Positions 60,953 to 64,000 of a stretch of DNA of 64,000 nucleotides are shown here, piece after piece. How positions within the stretch are numbered: position 1 is the stretch's first letter; every line of letters starts with the position of its first letter. Origin of the DNA: Casuarina equisetifolia (taxonomy: Eukaryota > Streptophyta > Magnoliopsida > Fagales > Casuarinaceae); the NCBI GenBank assembly GCA_028551475.1, contig CM052355.1, positions 8,184,001 through 8,248,000 on the forward strand, in the 5' to 3' direction. The notes under the pieces are model-generated. The model saw nothing but the letters and a program-made list of their open reading frames with translations, was not told the origin of the DNA and searched no databases. Made by a program: the position numbers and the translations under genes.

Positions 60953-63863
60953 ATGATTTGATAGGCCAAAATATAAAATCTTTACATTATATTTTAATTG
61001 CTCCTAAACCTGAAAGATGTGCTTGTAAATTTCTGTTGGTTATATACTCATAAATGAGCCCGATCTTATTTTACTCACAATAATAACCAACAAGAGTAGT
61101 TAAGTTTCTATGATGAACCGTCGTAACAATTGTATAATTGATAGCTATATGTCTCTGAATGAAACTCTCAAAACTCTTGAATTGATGATAGAGAGAGTAT
61201 CTTTACCAGTACTAGTACATTATCCATGTACCTAAGGTAAACTATTCCAAATCCACCCTTACCAAGAACCCTTTCAAATTTATTGGACATGTTTACAATC
61301 TCAAAGTATGTAAATTGTTGTTGTATTGATCTATCTAGCGCCACAACTGCTAGCATCATTATAAGTATAATAAGCATCTGTCTAAGAATAACTTTTTCTT
61401 TGTTTATGTGAAAATGGATCTTATAATTAAAACTTTTACCTGTAACCTTATCATGTCATTTCCTCTATGGAAGTCCCCACAAGACAACAACAACAACAAT
61501 CAATGAGAGGATGGGCAATCCAACAAGTGATGCTACTATGGGAACAATTATATTGCTTTTCTTCTTCTTCGTGCATAAAGCAAATCCGCAAAAATTTAAA
61601 TTGGTATCTACACTACAAAAGATAGTACTAATGACATTAGAAAAAGTCACCCAAATAGAAGTCAAAGTAATTTTTTGATGTCTTAATTGAGATATTGATA
61701 TCTACGAATAAAACAAGGAGTTAAGAAAAAGAAAATACCAAAGAGTTTTTAGTCTTTGACGAAAATCATACCTTAGTGATAATGAACCATTCTTTGATCA
61801 TGCAATTAGTTAAGCTAGAACCGAACTAGAGAGTTGGTTTTGTTCTAACCTTCTGTAAAGGAAGAAAAAAATAATTTCCTCTTCTGTGGCCATGAAATTT
61901 TATGGAATAGGTCTTAAAATAAAGGTAACTTACAAGACTATCAAGGGTTGCAATTGAGATAGGAAGGCAGGCACTGATCCAGTTAAGCTATTGTTTGACA
62001 GATCCCTGAAATGAAAAAGTCCCGTATATCTCTTATAAAAATGGATTTGAATAGAGAATGGTTATTTTTTTGCCAGTTTTCTAATAATGTAAGTTGATAC
62101 TTACAAGTACTTTAACATTACTAGATTTGATATGTTGGCAGATACCTCTCCAGTCAATCCACTTGAGGACAATTTCCTAAGCAATATAAGTTTTCAAGTA
62201 ACTTCAATAAGGAATCAAAATAACTCGGAAAGTCATAAAGATTATCGGAAGCCATAAACTCACGACGATATGATTCTAGGAGGACTAGTTTTATCATAGC
62301 TACAATTTAGACCGTCCCACGGATACCCTTCGGGGCCACATGGATCTGCTTGCCAACTTCTCTTTATTCCATACGTGGACTTAATTTTCAAGATGGCATC
62401 AAGTACAATCATCCATATGCATCACATCAGTAAAATATATGTGAAATAGGATAAGCTACGGGACTGATAGTGAAAAGCATGCGTGGAACAACGCACCATC
62501 TCCTTGGTCTGTATCTGGTTTCGAGAGATCTTTCACTGTGAATATCTCAACTGCATTGAGGATCGGTGGAAGTTTTGAATTTCCACTTTCGAATGCTTAA
62601 AACGTGTATCTTTCTGCTCCACTGAAGGGATAAAGGCTATGCAAAGTGGTTGTATGTAAGTAGTCAGGAGCAAAAGGGCCAAACCAGTAGCTCCCGTTTT
62701 GAGTAATGTTGAATGATCTGAACTGATTGGCTTGGAGCTTTACGATTTCAGCAAAGTGCACGTAGATAAGATGTTGGGTAGCCACGTCATCAGAGTCCCA
62801 GTAGAACTCTAAGGGACCGCTATCGTTCGTCGGTGTGGCAGCAGTCCTCATAACAACGGGTGGGATTTGTTCATCATTGGGATTTTTGGCGTCAACGGTG
62901 AGTGAAGTACTCAATTCTGTCCACCCATATTGGTTATAGGATATCCAAGAGCGATCATAAACGTCATATGGATGCCTAAACAAATTCACATATTCAGTAT
63001 AGTGGCTGCCACCAGAGTGGGCCAATATGTGAAGAACTTTTTAACTTTTAGGTTTTCCGAACTTTTATGCTGACTTATCAGAGCGATGTCACAGCACAAA
63101 TCACAACTACATATATTGTTTTCACAAAGGCAGAGAAGCGGATTTCATATAAAAATGACTCACCTGTAACTATTTTCTGATGCAACATCCGTCCGGACGA
63201 AGAGTGCTAATGATCCAAATTTTGTCAAATACATTGAATCTTTCAGAGGCCGTAACTCTATTGCTGATATGAACGGGATCCCGAGGCCGGTGTTCACCAG
63301 ACAGATATCTGTATAGCTTAGAGATGCAACATGTATGAGCTCCTTCATGACACTAATCGATGCATTCACGAATTTGACCGTGTACCACATATTTGCTCCT
63401 AGATACAGATCAAATTGTGGTGCAGTATCTTTTCCATCATAATTCCCATACATGAAGGATGCTCGGATCAGATATGTAGTTCCTCTTGTGACATTTATGC
63501 TGTAACAGTTACGGATTCCTTGAGGAAAGCTTCTGAGATTCCAGGCCTGTTGTTGAAGGCCTGATTTGAATTTTGATGCTATGCTTTTACTTGTGCCTGT
63601 GTTTATGAATGGCGCATCCGAAATTTAAATTATGCTTGAGGTCGGCTCGGAATAGTTTGAATTTGCAGGTAACCCACAATCCAAGCTTATGAAGCCTGGG
63701 ACAAATAAGACACAACAATCCGTCAGCTATAAGATTTGTTTGCCAGAACCAAACTGATATTCCAGGATTTAGTTACCATACCTGATTGAACTTGGGCATG
63801 AACCAGAAGTACGAGAGTCAAAATACCGAGCACGGCAAAGATGAGATGTGTCAGCCTCGCCAT
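60953..63863 (-). pseudogene. Malectin-like LRR receptor kinase copy A, disrupted and truncated
   Basis: The minus strand carries a signal peptide (63863-63782), malectin-like exons (63695-63164, 62975-62497), LRR pieces (about 62400-61800), a TM exon (about 61620-61480) and the first kinase segments (VLGKGGFGIVYLRY, 61377-61168, then VHHRNLTTLVGY). Nothing of the kinase beyond that segment remains; the sequence meets the LINE poly(A) at 60952. Lesions: TAA at 63625-63627 in the first malectin exon, TAA at 62597-62599 near the end of the second, acceptor AC before DAILKIK as in copy B, and stops after the TM segment. The malectin exons are very similar to copy B, so A and B separated recently. 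The window ends 137 bases upstream of its start. Confidence 0.88.
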
Positions 63864-64000
63864 AGCCAAAGAAAGCCGCGGGCATGTTTTCTGCATATAA
63901 TGCTCTATACTGCAAGAATATGGTTCTTTTTTGTAAACAAAATAATTTTAAGGACGTAGACAAATATCCTTGTCCTAGTTGATAGTTTGATTTGTCTTGC

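Noticed and set aside
60642-61053. Plus-strand ORFs as host genes
   Set aside because: They are the 3' coding end of a LINE and read-through past its poly(A).

Overview
This is AT-rich nuclear DNA of a flowering plant, probably a eudicot. Genes are split by GT-AG introns, the families are plant-specific (ELF3, bHLH87, IAR3-like auxin-conjugate hydrolase, neprosin, malectin/LRR receptor kinases), and the gaps hold decayed LTR retrotransposons, LINE 3' ends and a SINE-like insertion. No bacterial, phage or CRISPR feature is present. All gene models were spliced by hand from the sequence, matching exon ends to phase and to remembered family proteins; no search was run.

Layout. 2.0-5.2 kb (+): a two-exon GT14 glycosyltransferase. 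7.2-10.0 kb (-): a five-exon ILR1/IAR3-type amidohydrolase ending in HDEL. 12.5-15.6 kb: two decayed Ty1/copia fragments on the minus strand. 15.6-39.4 kb: a duplicated region built from one unit, neprosin plus ELF3. It holds three intact seven-exon neprosin genes (15.9-18.5 +, 23.6-26.2 +, 36.2-38.6 -), three neprosin remnants (20.1, 26.9-28.1, 39.2 kb), one ELF3 gene (28.6-33.0 -), and two broken ELF3 3' pieces (20.9 kb -, 34.7-35.7 kb +). The right-hand set is inverted relative to the other two. 41-44 kb: retrotransposon debris. 47.2-49.3 kb (+): a bHLH87-type transcription factor with a probable leader intron and a spliced upstream ORF. 51-53 kb: a LINE 3' end and LTR-like sequence. 53.1-63.9 kb (-): three tandem malectin-like LRR receptor kinase copies. 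Two carry stops, frameshifts and splice-site changes; the third is a kinase-only fragment with HRE in place of HRD.

Function. ELF3 is the evening-complex scaffold of the circadian clock, bHLH87 is a HECATE-related regulator, and the IAR3-like enzyme releases active auxin (or jasmonate) from amino-acid conjugates in the ER. The neprosin genes encode secreted proteins of the glutamic-peptidase type. Nothing in the sequence ties these genes into one pathway. The distinctive content is structural: repeated, partly inverted duplication of the neprosin-ELF3 unit, and shared splice lesions in the receptor-kinase array.
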